From: Lytechinus variegatus
Taxonomy: Eukaryota > Echinodermata > Echinoidea > Temnopleuroida > Toxopneustidae
Assembly: GCF_018143015.1 (NCBI RefSeq)
Contig: NC_054751.1
Coordinates: forward strand, 21,404,425 to 21,468,424
Direction of reading: 5' to 3'
Length of the DNA stretch: 64,000 nt
The notes below the pieces were generated by a model. That model saw only the letters and a list, made by a program, of their open reading frames with translations, had not been told where the DNA came from and made no database searches. Positions 56,001-62,905 of this stretch are shown here, one piece after another (the first letter of the stretch is position 1; each line of letters begins with the position of its first letter). Made by a program: the position numbers and the translations under genes.

Positions 56001-56415
56001 AACTTCCCTTTTTTTTTGCTTGACCATAATTCCATTTTCCGCGTTACTGGCAGGCGTATCATGTGCTTGCCCCAGCAACACCCTTGTTTATGCAAACAGA
56101 CATCTGGGGGTCATTTGATTGGACTCTGTACAATCTTGTTTTGAAATTGTTACCACAACTTGGCATTTATCTTTAAACTATGTCAGGACAAATGCATCCC
56201 ACTTTTCCAAGCATGTAAGCCCATAGTGAATCATCTCGTGCTTAAGATCTCTCATTTGTCTTTCTTCCCGAATTCAGTTGTTCTCAAACCAGAGGAGGGT
56301 GCGTCTCTTTGACATGGATGCCGAGGATGAAGGAGATGATGAGGAAGATGATGACGAGACACAACTAGAGGACACTTCTATGGTGATTGTAGAGGACAAT
56401 GGAACAGATGGTTGA
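31966..56415 (+). CDS. ANAPC4: Anaphase-promoting complex subunit 4 (APC4), 20 coding exons
   Basis: Twenty exons (listed separately) join in phase to 2385 bases, 794 residues plus stop; human APC4 is about 808. APC4 is a scaffold subunit of the APC/C, the nuclear and cytosolic ubiquitin ligase that drives anaphase and mitotic exit; it bridges APC1 and APC5. Landmarks: WSPKMDLIALANENGE (about 21-37) and ALAWRPDGK (67-75) open an N-terminal WD40 beta-propeller to about residue 250. A long helical domain follows with LLLWGKASPELQQFL, LFQLSELKGMALW, ANELLQVIESSLKNFKAFFR and VERVGQYL, all closely matching vertebrate APC4. The tail is acidic. Start chosen at ATG 31966 by family alignment; an in-frame ATG at 31885 would add 27 residues. 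No frameshift or internal stop was seen. Confidence 0.96.
32131..32314. mobile_element. hAT-like MITE with CAGGGTTGGGC ends
   Basis: Inverted ends CAGGGTTGGGC and GCCCAACCCTG. The interior is made of AATTACAATTAC repeats. The direct flanking repeat is TCTACAC with 7 of 8 bases shared (32123-32130 GTCTACAC, 32315-32322 TTCTACAC). Lies in ANAPC4 intron 1. Confidence 0.88.
33347..33545. mobile_element. hAT-like MITE remnant with CAGACCTGCCAA end
   Basis: The left end CAGACCTGCCAACTCTCCC is mirrored at the right by AGCAGGTATG (minus CATACCTGCT). CCTATT/AATAGG pairs occur inside. Ends are decayed and no clear target duplication was seen. Confidence 0.45.
33753..34105 (+). repeat. Tandem repeat of about 130 bp, 2.7 copies
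   Basis: Units starting GCAGAAATAATCAACT occur at 33754, 33882 and 34014 and share GGGTTAATGTCTTGTAACA and GGAATGCAATTGCTGGCTC. Non-coding, in ANAPC4 intron 1. Confidence 0.9.
34232..34343 (+). CDS. ANAPC4: ANAPC4 exon 2
   Basis: Residues 38-75, ends phase 1 at GTGAGT. Encodes VLLQRLTWQR and VRALAWRPDGK, matching the propeller start of vertebrate APC4. A MITE begins 17 bases after the exon. Confidence 0.92.
34361..35840. mobile_element. MITE of the AAGGACAAGTCCA family (copy 3), interrupted
   Basis: The left half (34361-34580) and right half (35490-35840) match the other family members. Ends are AAGGTCAAGTCCACCCCAG and CAGGGTGGACTTGTCC. They are separated by about 0.9 kb of a different repeat inserted at the ACTATTTCTTTTG motif. 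Confidence 0.8.
34581..35490 (+). repeat. Dispersed repeat with about 155-bp tandem units
   Basis: Starts GTCTCCCCTGCGAAGCAAAG and ends GGCCAGAGGCATTCCACTTG. Inside are about five units containing AAGTTTATGGATCTGATTCA, AAGTATCACTGAACATCCTG and CATGACCAAGGTCAAAGGTC. A 5'-truncated copy with the same 3' end lies at 47690-48090. No coding capacity. Confidence 0.85.
36777..37026 (+). CDS. ANAPC4: ANAPC4 exon 3
   Basis: Residues 75-158; acceptor TTTACAG, donor GTGAGT, ends phase 2. Contains LAVGYQSGRLLLCRVEK and ITCMQWTEAL (vertebrate APC4 has SCMHWMEV) and LLPKLP-like LPKLPSLSK. Confidence 0.92.
37619..37684 (+). CDS. ANAPC4: ANAPC4 exon 4
   Basis: Residues 158-180; acceptor TTTTTCTTGCAG, donor GTAAGG, ends phase 2. 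Codes a Lys/Asp-rich loop (DDNVEDAKKLKEQK) of the propeller. Confidence 0.88.
38167..38646. mobile_element. MITE of the AAGGACAAGTCCA family (copy 4), abuts exon 5
   Basis: Ends AAGGTCAAGTCCACCCCAG and GGGGTGGACTTGTCCTT are inverted copies. The right end stops 24 bases before ANAPC4 exon 5, so its T-rich terminal part lies where the branch point and pyrimidine tract of that exon must be. Confidence 0.85.
38671..38779 (+). CDS. ANAPC4: ANAPC4 exon 5
   Basis: Residues 180-216; acceptor ATGAACAG has a weak pyrimidine tract, donor GTAGGT, ends phase 0. Contains LAVGCHGGTLTLLAFGVAPI, a WD40 blade. Confidence 0.92.
39280..39390 (+). CDS. ANAPC4: ANAPC4 exon 6
   Basis: Residues 217-253; acceptor TTTTGTGTACAG, donor GTAAGT, phase 0. 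CGDFLGASLSSDLRTISII matches the vertebrate CLALCLSSDLKSLSVV region. A transposon sits only 13 bases into the following intron. Confidence 0.92.
39404..39766. mobile_element. TIR element with 9-bp TSD beside the exon 6 donor
   Basis: Inverted ends of about 26 bases (ACCTCAGGCGATGGTTC and its complement). The direct repeat GTACAGCAT is perfect on both sides (39395-39403 and 39767-39775). The left copy overlaps the intron 6 donor region. No transposase. The 8-9 bp duplication fits hAT or Mutator-like elements. Confidence 0.88.
40164..40702. mobile_element. Foldback repeat, copy A (ANAPC4 intron 6)
   Basis: About 539 bases nearly identical to 50433-50966. The first 180 bases fold back around GAGGCGCTTGCGCCGAG. 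The second part is flanked by TTTTATAAAACGGGTC and its inverted copy GAACCCGTTTTATAAA and contains three TGCTGCAC(A/G)AAAAA-TGCAC units. Confidence 0.85.
41143..41312. mobile_element. MITE with GTTTCATGAAA ends and CCAAT/X-box-like core
   Basis: Inverted ends GGTGGGTGTTTCATGAAA and TTTCATGAAACAGTCCCC with TTGTCAG(C/T)GCTGACAA pairs inside. The core has GATTGG (41218-41223) and GTTGCTATGGTAAC (41247-41260). It ends 32 bases before ANAPC4 exon 7. Confidence 0.82.
41345..41428 (+). CDS. ANAPC4: ANAPC4 exon 7
   Basis: Residues 254-281; acceptor TTCCAATGTAACAG, donor GTAAGC, phase 0. RYAKKFGKIRTLME aligns with the vertebrate RMARKFTHISALLQ segment, where the helical domain begins. Confidence 0.9.
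41960..42046 (+). CDS. ANAPC4: ANAPC4 exon 8
   Basis: Residues 282-310; acceptor TTGTTTTCTTTAG, donor GTAAAA, phase 0. Codes helix-forming EAKEDILIEMENKLTKYAQ, equivalent to the vertebrate AWEEILMQMDSRLTKFVQ. Confidence 0.92.
42623..42807 (+). CDS. ANAPC4: ANAPC4 exon 9
   Basis: Residues 311-372, ends phase 2 at GTAATA. Contains FLQLLLWGKASPELQQFL and GLKKLDQSVENSYVSIQKLV, the most conserved block of the APC4 helical domain. Confidence 0.95.
42831..43328. mobile_element. MITE with GTGTTTATGCTTCCA termini
   Basis: The left end GGTGTGTTTATGCTTCCA and the inverted right end TGGAAGCATAAACACGGCC continue inward through CAGAATCAGCG / CGCTGATTCTG. Lies in ANAPC4 intron 9 starting 23 bases after the exon 9 donor. 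Non-coding. Confidence 0.82.
43753..43853 (+). CDS. ANAPC4: ANAPC4 exon 10
   Basis: Residues 372-406, ends phase 1 at GTTAGT. Contains SLLFQLSELKGMALWYDKYG, matching vertebrate SLLYHLSELKGMASWKQKYE. Confidence 0.95.
43880..44175 (-). mobile_element. tRNA-derived SINE, minus orientation
   Basis: On the minus strand a tRNA-like head GTTATGGCCCAGTGGATTGG with a decayed B-box (GGTTTGATCCC at about 44116-44106) is followed by the same body as the SINE at 51488-51775 (TGCTGCATTCAACCCAGGTG) and a tail of ATT/AAT units. In ANAPC4 intron 10. Confidence 0.8.
44210..44368. mobile_element. MITE with GGGGAGCGTTTCAT ends
   Basis: Near-perfect inverted ends GGGGAGCGTTTCATGAA and TTGATGAAACGCTCCCC, with GACTTGTCGGAC and GTCCGACAAGT repeats. 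Same family as 11151-11310, opposite orientation; the core CCAATC is at 44299-44304. Confidence 0.85.
44979..45030 (+). CDS. ANAPC4: ANAPC4 exon 11
   Basis: Residues 406-423, ends phase 2 at GTAAGT. Codes DAINAVGSFMLKANELLQ (vertebrate EAITAVGSFILKANELLQ). Confidence 0.95.
45735..45837 (+). CDS. ANAPC4: ANAPC4 exon 12
   Basis: Residues 423-457, phase 0 at GTGAGT. Contains VIESSLKNFKAFFRWLYVIV, nearly the same as in vertebrate APC4. Confidence 0.95.
45890..46130. repeat. Dispersed repeat with short CCCTAA run
   Basis: Contains CCCTACCCTAAACCTAAC and CAACCCTAACCCTACATC between mirrored TTTGCTCCG and GGAGCAAACG motifs. The telomere-like bases are part of a dispersed repeat, not a telomere. Confidence 0.5.
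46382..46438 (+). CDS. ANAPC4: ANAPC4 exon 13
   Basis: Residues 458-476, phase 0; acceptor TTGTTTTTTTAG, donor GTAAGT. MYQRDINFVADFLAENFTD matches vertebrate MTQKDITFVAEFLTEHFNE. Confidence 0.93.
47173..47412 (+). CDS. ANAPC4: ANAPC4 exon 14
   Basis: Residues 477-556, phase 0. The acceptor follows a poly-C run; the donor GTTGCT is weak. Contains FTLERVGQYLRKEDL and DSDLLFPWQRERSL, matching vertebrate FNVERVGQYLKDED and ESPLLFPYYPRKSL. Confidence 0.92.
47690..48090 (+). repeat. Truncated copy of the 155-bp tandem repeat family
   Basis: Shares CATGACCAAGGTCAAAAGTC, AAGTATCACTGAATATCCTG and the exact end GGCCAGAGGCATTCCACTTG with 34581-35490, but starts inside a unit. In ANAPC4 intron 14. Confidence 0.85.
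48365..48456 (+). CDS. ANAPC4: ANAPC4 exon 15
   Basis: Residues 557-587, ends phase 2 at GTAAGT; acceptor CATGTCTTCCACAG. Codes SVGGESLTCRESFTLDKRSE, a less conserved linker. Confidence 0.88.
48891..49076. mobile_element. MITE with GTTTCATAAAGCT ends (copy 1)
   Basis: Inverted ends GGTGGGTGTTTCATAAAGCT and AGCTTTATGAAACAGCCCCC; inside, TAAGAACGACTGGTGA and TCACCAGTCATTCTTA mirror each other. A second copy lies at 59577-59742. Confidence 0.82.
49195..49303. mobile_element. Decayed MITE of the GCGTTTCATGAA family
   Basis: Retains GGACTTGTTGGATAAAACGT and GCGATGCGCTCCCC-like ends and a weak GATTATTATTGGC core, so it is a diverged relative of 11151-11310. The left end is eroded. Confidence 0.5.
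49381..49482 (+). CDS. ANAPC4: ANAPC4 exon 16
   Basis: Residues 587-621, ends phase 2 at GTATGA. LQDQSKLLTVFMTEPAPTR aligns with vertebrate LHYLLFTILEDSLYKMCILRR. Confidence 0.88.
49504..49710. mobile_element. MITE with CTGTTTCACAAAGAT ends
   Basis: The left end CCAGGGCTGTTTCACAAAGA and the inverted right end TCTTTGTGAAACACCCCACTGG enclose AAGTATGA(C/A)TT pairs. It begins 21 bases after the exon 16 donor. Confidence 0.78.
50226..50441 (-). pseudogene. Fragment resembling a DNA transposase, decayed
   Basis: A 71-codon open frame on the minus strand contains LMFADTPHFVKSTRNTIIRD. The D-x-P-H-x-x-K-x-x-R-N pattern resembles the conserved block of P-element/THAP9-type transposases as I recall it. 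The flanking frames are closed and the fragment abuts a foldback repeat, so it can only be a relic. The match is weak. Confidence 0.25.
50433..50966. mobile_element. Foldback repeat, copy B (ANAPC4 intron 16)
   Basis: Nearly identical to 40164-40702 across its full length, with a few substitutions and the loss of a GTAC duplication near 50690. It ends about 45 bases before exon 17. Confidence 0.85.
51010..51105 (+). CDS. ANAPC4: ANAPC4 exon 17
   Basis: Residues 621-653, ends phase 2 at GTATGA; acceptor TTACCCATATCAG. VTEIVQLTFGTLGSLDPDES corresponds to the vertebrate GLIAIKFGSFTYATTEKV region. Confidence 0.9.
51488..51775 (+). mobile_element. tRNA-derived SINE
   Basis: The head has an A-box TGGCCCAGTGG (from 51501) and a perfect B-box GGTTCGAATCC (51545-51555). 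The body contains TGCTGCACTCGACCCAGGTG, and the tail is AATAATAATAATAA followed by ATTATTATTATT. Same family as 43880-44175. In ANAPC4 intron 17. Confidence 0.88.
51783..53397. mobile_element. TIR element of about 1.6 kb with AGGTGGTCTGTC ends
   Basis: Ends TTAGGTGGTCTGTCTTT and AAAGACAGACCACCTAA are perfect inverted copies. AATTTCGTCAG and GACGAATTAAATTC mirror each other at or near the ends. The interior is CpG-rich around 52115-52265 and includes a tRNA-like segment (53026-53100). No transposase. It is inserted in the ATT-repeat tail of the adjacent SINE. Confidence 0.8.
53026..53100 (+). mobile_element. tRNA-like segment inside the TIR element
   Basis: An A-box-like TGGCTCAATGGATAACGC and a perfect B-box GGTTCGAGTCC are correctly spaced and followed by a T run (terminator-like) at 53106-53113. 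The acceptor stem is poorly paired, so a functional tRNA is unlikely; it may be a captured SINE head. Confidence 0.4.
53479..53600. mobile_element. MITE fragment with X-box-like/CCAAT core
   Basis: One end GGGCACTGTTTCATGAAGCT is followed by TTGTCAGCACTGACAGG, GTTTCCATAGTAAC (53530-53543) and CCAATC (53577-53582). It is an inverted, half-length relative of 41143-41312, ending about 100 bases before exon 18. Confidence 0.6.
53697..53885 (+). CDS. ANAPC4: ANAPC4 exon 18
   Basis: Residues 653-716, ends phase 2 at GTAAGT. LDAAFYGDHSLSLLLQEV and VLCQLPLEALQ match vertebrate LDAQFYDDETVTVVLKDT and LLVQLPLSLVY. Confidence 0.94.
54714..54869. mobile_element. MITE with GGGGCCTGTTGCAT ends
   Basis: The ends GGGGCCTGTTGCATATAACT and AGTTTTATGCAACAGGCCCC are inverted copies. 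TTTTTACCTGAGAAACTC and GAGTTTTCTCAGGTAAAAA mirror inside. In ANAPC4 intron 18. Confidence 0.88.
55111..55210 (+). CDS. ANAPC4: ANAPC4 exon 19
   Basis: Residues 716-749, phase 0 at GTAAGC; acceptor TTGTCTTTCTTTAG. SRRMDNMRAARLAVSGSRKV corresponds to the vertebrate LESMKAQYVAGNGFRKVSCV region. Confidence 0.92.
56278..56415 (+). CDS. ANAPC4: ANAPC4 exon 20 with stop
   Basis: Residues 750-794 and TGA (56413-56415). RRVRLFDMDAEDEGDDEEDD matches vertebrate RHVRVFEMDIDDEWE and starts the acidic C-terminal tail. Acceptor CTTCCCGAATTCAG. Diverging tandem copies of its 3' part follow the stop. Confidence 0.93.
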   Translation: MFSNQRRVRLFDMDAEDEGDDEEDDDETQLEDTSMVIVEDNGTDG

Positions 56416-57230
56416 ATTGAAGAGGAGGAGTAAGATGAGGGAGATGGTGAAGACGATGATAAAGAGACACAACTTGAGGACACTTCTATGGTGATTGTAG
56501 AGGACAATGGAACAGATGATTGACTTGCCTCCTCTAGAAAAGGGTGATGAGGAGGAGTGGGATGTGGGAGATGTGAAGACGATGACGATAATGACGACAC
56601 ACAACCAAAGGCCACTTTTATGGTATTTGTAGAGGACAATGAAACAGATGATTGATTCTCCTCATCTAATAGAGAGTGATGATATAGGGAAGGGGAAGGA
56701 TGAAGAATATGGCTTAATGATATCAAGATGATGGTGGAAGAGGAGAATGGAACAGATTATCGACTTTGTCACCTGAACAGGAGGAGGGTGAAAGTAAAGG
56801 CAACTGGAGAACAAGGACATATCCATGGTAATATAGGAAAATGGAACAGATGATTGATATGCTGCTCTTAAAAAAAAAAGATGAAGGAAGAGGATGAAGA
56901 TGAACCGGGGGGTTGGCTCAGTTGGTAGAGCGTCCGTCTCACAACCGGGAGGTTGGGGGTTCAAAACCCGGTCGCGTCAGACCAAAAGATGGAGTTGCTG
57001 CTGCCCTGTTGGGCATTCAACGATTAAAGGGATAGAGCCTCGTCAATCAATCAACTGGGCAAAGCAAGTTTTCTGAGTATTTTTTATATCTATTTCGAAC
57101 AATAAAATATGGCTTTTCATGGACATGATGACAAGTAACACAGATTGAACATATCAAGAGGGTAGTGATAGAGTAGAATGAAACAGATGATTGACATAAC
57201 CTTGCAAAAGAGTGATGAGGAGGATGTCGA
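56331..57230 (+). repeat. Tandem copies of the ANAPC4 tail-coding segment
   Basis: The segment CTATGGTGATTGTAGAGGAC..GGAACAGATG(G/A)TTGA, ending in the authentic stop, recurs with equivalent stop positions at 56413, 56521, 56653, 56761 (stop lost) and 56855, and again near 57188. Copies 1 and 2 are almost identical over 60 bases; later ones decay. The first four are spaced 108, 132 and 108 bases, all multiples of three. A SINE interrupts the array. Confidence 0.88.
56906..57066 (+). mobile_element. tRNA-derived SINE (second family)
   Basis: A-box-like TTGGCTCAGTTGGTAGAGCG and B-box-like GGGTTCAAAACCC are spaced as in a tRNA. The anticodon loop CTCACAA would give CAC (Val type). The body runs through GCCCTGTTGGGCATTCAACG. 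It lies in the tandem array after ANAPC4. Stem mismatches argue against a working tRNA gene. Confidence 0.7.
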
Positions 57231-57575
57231 CAATCAACCAAATTGAAGATTTGTCATCGGTTGTGGACTTGTCACATGTCGGACTCTCATAAGCTATTCA
57301 GTAACTGTCATTGTCAGGTTAGCCATGATGAAATATCTTGAGCAAGCAATGATTGACAATAGAACGTCCCAATGGTCATAATCACCCCCTCACCCCCCCC
57401 CCTCCCATTATTGAAGTTGTAATTCATCCGAATAATTTTGACCTATTCAGAAGAATAAAGTGCATGTGAATGAATAGGTGTCAGATTCCTTCCCTATGAT
57501 TTGGAACTGAAAATGAATAATTTCTCACGCTGTATTAATTTTGAAAGGTCAGGTATACTGTGATTTCATAAGGAG

Positions 57576-59308
57576 TAAGCCTGAGTCATATCGATTATTT
57601 TGAAAACCGGTGTTCGACAGCTCTAATTCGATCGAATATTGAAGGCGGGGAAAATTTAGTCTTTTGTTTTTGCGTCGATGCGATGCGCTTTGCATATGCA
57701 CTACGCACTGACGGTATGCGCTGGCGTTGGCCGGGTGAGCGTTGCACAAGCAGATGACAGCAAAGTTCGTTTGTATTTTCCATGATCACAAAACACACAA
57801 AAAAAGGCCGGGGACCAAAGCAGAATTCTTCCCAAAATATCTTCAACAATGATATTTGAAGATGACAACATATAAGTTAAAAATGAAACAATAATAAAGA
57901 CATGAATCACGCAGAGTCGATCCGAATGATTTTCGGTCAACTAGCATTTGCAGTCCATTCACCAGCCCCGTCCGCAGCTCCGTACACTCACTCTCCCGAA
58001 ACGACAGGCGTGCTTGACGTCAGCGCCAGCAAACAAGTGCAATCAACGGAGAGCGCTGTAACTTGCCTGAGATTGTGTAGTTGGATTCAAAATGAGCTCC
58101 AAATAAATTTATGGGAATAAATACGTAATTTTCTCTGGATGGCCATTTGAATTGCTATTCAATGCTGATATAACGATTGTGAGGAAAGATTGTGGAAAAT
58201 GAGTTATGACGATGTTCGAGAATTAATCCTGACAATGACAATCCAGTTTTTTAGACGCAATTGAGCATGCGATCAAAATAAATACGAATGTTTCGAATCG
58301 AGCCCTAAATTCATCTAAATTATTACGATTTAACAAGATTTTATGGTCATACTAAGAATATTGACGATGTCAGCAAAGTATGTTATGTTCATATGGAAGC
58401 ATTAATACTGGCCGGATTTTTCTATTGTTATTCCATCTCTGGACGGACGTCTCCTCCATCCAAGCTCCGAGAAAATAAGCACAATGCGCATGCGTGTTCG
58501 ATGACGTATGACATATTTTCCCATTCATGAAATCAGAGCCCAAAGTTGGGCACAAACTAGCTTCAAATTGATGGGGAAAAAAAATCAAACGCAATTTTCT
58601 CTGTTTTGTCATGTAAAATGTTATTACATGGTGATATTACGAACTTGAACAGAGTTTTTGCATGTAGACAATGTTCGAGAATCAATCCTGATGTGATGAT
58701 TATTTTTTTAGACAAGTGCACTAGCTCGAAGTCAAGTCGATCGTCATGAGATGTCCGCCATTGAAAATTGAAACGAAATACAAACGTTTCACATCAAGCT
58801 CTAAATTCATATTAATGATTATCATATGCAAATTATTGTTAAATATTACGATTAAATAATGTTCTATGGTCATGATATTAATATTGTTCATGAAAGCAAG
58901 ATTTATTTTACGTTGATCGCGTCAATTTCCGGCCATTTTCTGGTTTGATTAAAGAAGAGTACTGCGCATGCACGATCGATGGCCATGACTTCCATTCATG
59001 AATTCATCGTGCATAAATTATCTCGGCACGAGCAGACGAGTAAGACTCGAACTATGATTGAAATAAACTTCAAATTAATGGTGAATAGCATCATAATTAC
59101 TCAATCGGTTTCATTTTGGGGGCAATAGAAATCAAGTAAGTAGGAGTAAAGTTGGGCATTACTGATATTTTGATGATTGTGTAAACCAAACGAATCGGCC
59201 GGCCGACGTATTTTTTTTTTTTTCGATGCATCGATTTTGCAAAATCTGCACCGGTGTTCGATGACATCGATCGAACACCGATTTTAAAATCGATTCGACT
59301 CAGGCTTA
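57576..59308. mobile_element. TIR element with perfect 8-bp TSD (hAT-like)
   Basis: Ends TAAGCCTGAGTC and GACTCAGGCTTA are inverted copies, continuing to CGGTGTTCGA/TCGAACACCG. ATAAGGAG is duplicated perfectly at 57568-57575 and 59309-59316. The 1733-bp interior has no long open frame, so it is non-autonomous. The 8-bp duplication points to the hAT superfamily, although the end sequence is not the usual CAGNG. Confidence 0.88.
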
Positions 59309-59316
59309 ATAAGGAG

Positions 59317-62300
59317 AGATCTTAATATGCAGTAAAATTCATTAAATGAAAAGAATGTTGATGTCTAACCCTTGTTTTGTCATTGTGTCATAATACATTA
59401 ATTACAAGTGAGTGTGCAGAACACAACCTCTTAAGAAGAATAATTACAAGTCAAGGTAGATTTTTTAGATCAGATCGTGCATAGCATTTTTTTTCTGTAG
59501 TCAAATTTTTCCTTAGTCACACATATTACTGTGATCCCAAGAGATTTGACTTTGGCCAACCTGCCCAGGGGCGTTTCGTAAAAATAAGTTAAGAGTGACT
59601 TTAAGAACGACTGGTGATCCTTTCCTGCGGTAAATGATATTCACCATTAAATGTTCATTGGTGATTATTTAGCGCGTAAAAAAAGGTTCATCAGTTATCA
59701 AAGTCTCTCTTTACTTGGGAACAACTTTATGAAACACCCACCTTAAGATATATTACAATATTAAAGGTCCTGTCTTGAAAAGATGTTAAGAATTCCATTT
59801 TATATGATCACTCACAAGTATAAATGAACTAGTTGAGGTCATTGTCTAAGCTCATTCTGACATCATTTTGGTTTGATAGAATGTGAAAATGTGAGAAATG
59901 CCTTGGTTTGATAAGTATTTGTAAAATATAATTGTCAAAATCAAAAATTTTGATTTTGTATTGTGTTAAGAGTTCAAAAAAAAAATAGATTTTTTTTTAA
60001 ATGGCCATGACTTGAAATAATCTCCCACAGAAATTGATTTATCAATTGATGAAAATCTATCATCATATTCACCAATTTCGAAATGGTTTTTATATTTGAT
60101 TTTGCATATTTACATGTACTCAATCCTATTAATTTCATGTAACTCTCAAGAACAGACACACTACTCCAACTAACCAGAACTATCCATATTTACAAAATTT
60201 GTGAGCCTTAAATGCGATGTTAAACACTACACATTCACACTTTTACAGAAAAGATAAATGAACGAATATTCCTGAAAGCCTCAAAAGCACATAGCTGTTT
60301 ATTCTTTCAGCATATTACACGGTGATGAATAGTTGATAGAATGAATCAAATCTCAAATGCACAGATTTATAAAGTAACCCTAAATGACAAATGAAATGAA
60401 TCTACTACATGAGAGAATAAAATTATTCAGACTTCAATTCACACTTATGAAAATTCAAGCAATCTACATCACACTTCTTTTGAATTCATTTCAGAAACAA
60501 GGAATATAATCTGAAATTGGCCTATTCCTGCATTTTTAATAGACTAATTCACTTCACCAAAAAAGGATAAGTTCATTTCATATATAGCACACAAAACTAC
60601 TTTCATCAAGATGAAAATGGAATACAAGTTTAAAAACAATAAATACTGATGATTTATGTTTGAAAATGCTTTAAAAATGCAGCCTTTTGTCAAGGGTTTA
60701 AACACGATATAAAATGCACTAAGAAAGGTGTAAAAGTTCTTAATGCTGAATACAAAACAAGGTGATTCCATTGCAAAGAAGAGGCAGGTCTCTAAACTGG
60801 ACGGAAGAATTTGAAGATACCTGTAGCCTTTTTAAAACAAATCAAATCTGATTAAATTACATTAAATAAAATGTTTATTCTATTTAAATTACCATTATCC
60901 ATTAAATATTCATGCCAATCAAAAGAACTGTATGTTTTGGATGAAGTATGACAGAATTTCTGTTCTCAAGTTGCATAGGATAACTCTGAAAGACTCTTTT
61001 ATCAAGGATGTATGTTCTAACAATATTTTTCTATTCTAAAGTAACAATGTTTCTATTGTATTCATCCCATCAGCATCGCGATGAAAAATGTACTAACATT
61101 GGTACAATTCCAATTTATGATTGGTACAATATCGATTCATAAATTTTCTTGGTCCTTTTTATGTCAACAAACACATCAAGTAATACAGAAGCAAACTGAA
61201 TAAATGTGGTATTTGACTGATTATTACAAATTTAAACAGCAGCCTAAATATGTTTATAAAAATGAAAAAATAAAAGATTAAAATAACTTGGAAACACAGA
61301 ACTAGTACTATTCACAACTTTAACTATACAAGATGTTCTACGGCAAGGTTAGACAGGTTTACACAAATTTCACTACTGACATGATTTTTATACATTTTAC
61401 TTTCTCAAAATTTGCCAAATACGATTAATTTTTAACTTACATTTAGACAAGCAGCTGAAGAGCAATGCTAATTATATAGTGCTGAAAAATAAACAGCAGA
61501 AAAACATTGTCAATATAAAAATGAACTGATTGGTCAATTCCGTAGAGTATGTTTGACCCCTACATGTGATAGGTTTGAACCCCTACATGTAAGACCTGCC
61601 TGAAATGGTCAATCTGATTTTCCCGGAAAAAATGGAAAGGGAAATCAGATGTAAAACAAGATTAATTTGGGGAATTAATTACCGCAAATGTATTTCAGAA
61701 TTCTGAGGAAAAGGTTTTTTGAGAAAATTTTGATTTCTTAATTTACTTTGAATCTTTCAGCATAGAATTATTCACAATGGGACAGCTTTTTCAAAAATTG
61801 TATAACTCTATATTTTTTTATTCAAAATTTCGCTTCATAACCATTTGAAGACTAAATATTTTTGTTTACTTTGGAAAGAATTAAACGTAGCTAACAGATA
61901 CAATACAAATTTCATTGGAAAAAAATCTAATCCAACATAGCATACTGTCATAGCAGTTTTGCTTCTGCTCTAAGACATGACTATATTATCTATTAATATC
62001 TAAAGCATTTTCTATTTGGATTCATAATATTGCCTTCATTCCTGCTTATAATATAACCACTATCTTGCATTCAATTTACACAATTAACATATGTAAAATA
62101 TTTGCACATGATCATCATAATCAAACATCATCCTTATTCACAAATACATGTATGTAGTATATTTTACACATGATTATTTACACACAGAGTAAAATAAAGG
62201 ATACTGAGAGTAAGAGTATGTATTTAAAACAAAGCCTCTAACATTCAGCAAAACTATAAATCTTATTACCAAACACACACAAACATTCTATTATCACACA

Positions 62301-62642
62301 GTTGCCCTGCTATTCATATCATAAGAAATACAAACAGTTATATTTTATATAAAATCTGCTGAAAGAGCCGAAGAAGACGGATTGTTGATATTTCAAATAC
62401 GAAATCACACTTTTGGCATAGAATAAAAAGATCTACCATATTCTGGTTGAAGGATAGAATAACGCCTTTAGATACTGATATAATAGTTCAAGGTGATAAA
62501 CATGGAAAACATTTCTACTATTTGTACAGCCTTTCAAGTTTCTTTCCTTATTTATATATAACATAATTTCTGAATCAGTTTAGTACTTTACACAAGGTGA
62601 TGTAAAAAATCAGCCTTTCAGAGATATGACACCATCGCCTCC
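59317..62642. other. AT-rich stretch, no gene seen
   Basis: Apart from the MITE at 59577-59742, no coding or structured feature was recognised. Its composition would fit a long 3' UTR of a minus-strand gene lying to the right, but this is only a possibility. Confidence 0.4.
59577..59742. mobile_element. MITE with GTTTCATAAAG ends (copy 2)
   Basis: Shares GACTTTAAGAACGACTGGTG and TTTATGAAACACCCACC with 48891-49076. Ends are GGGGCGTTTCGTAAA and, inverted, GGTGGGTGTTTCATAAAG. Confidence 0.78.
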
Positions 62643-62905
62643 CTAAAGGCTTGGTCCCACTGCACTGCAGGGAGGATAGCCATCCATTGCAAAACGTTAT
62701 GTATCCATTGTGTACTCTTTGCATACCTGTTTCATACGCTCTATATCCATCGAGCACACGTCCACTTGTGATTTCTTTTTTTGCCCATTTTGTCCAATGT
62801 CTGGAGAAGATGAAAATGGATGGAGCAACCCAAAAATTTTGCTTGTCCACTGTATCCTTTATGGATACGTTTTGTGTACGTTGGCAAATGGGATCAGGCC
62901 TTTAG
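62643..62905. mobile_element. MITE with CTAAAGGC(T/C)TG(G/A)TCCCA ends
   Basis: The left end CTAAAGGCTTGGTCCCACTG is mirrored by AATGGGATCAGGCCTTTAG. Several TATGGATAC/GTATCCA pairs lie inside. Non-coding. Confidence 0.75.

Noticed and set aside
56278..56800. Tandem alternative last exons of ANAPC4
   Set aside because: Acceptor-like AGs precede units 3, 4 and 5 (56538, 56673, 56781), but the exon 19 phase would hit early stops or a different frame in each.
56906..56985. Functional tRNA-Val gene
   Set aside because: Stem mismatches and the attached SINE body indicate a retroposed tRNA-like head.
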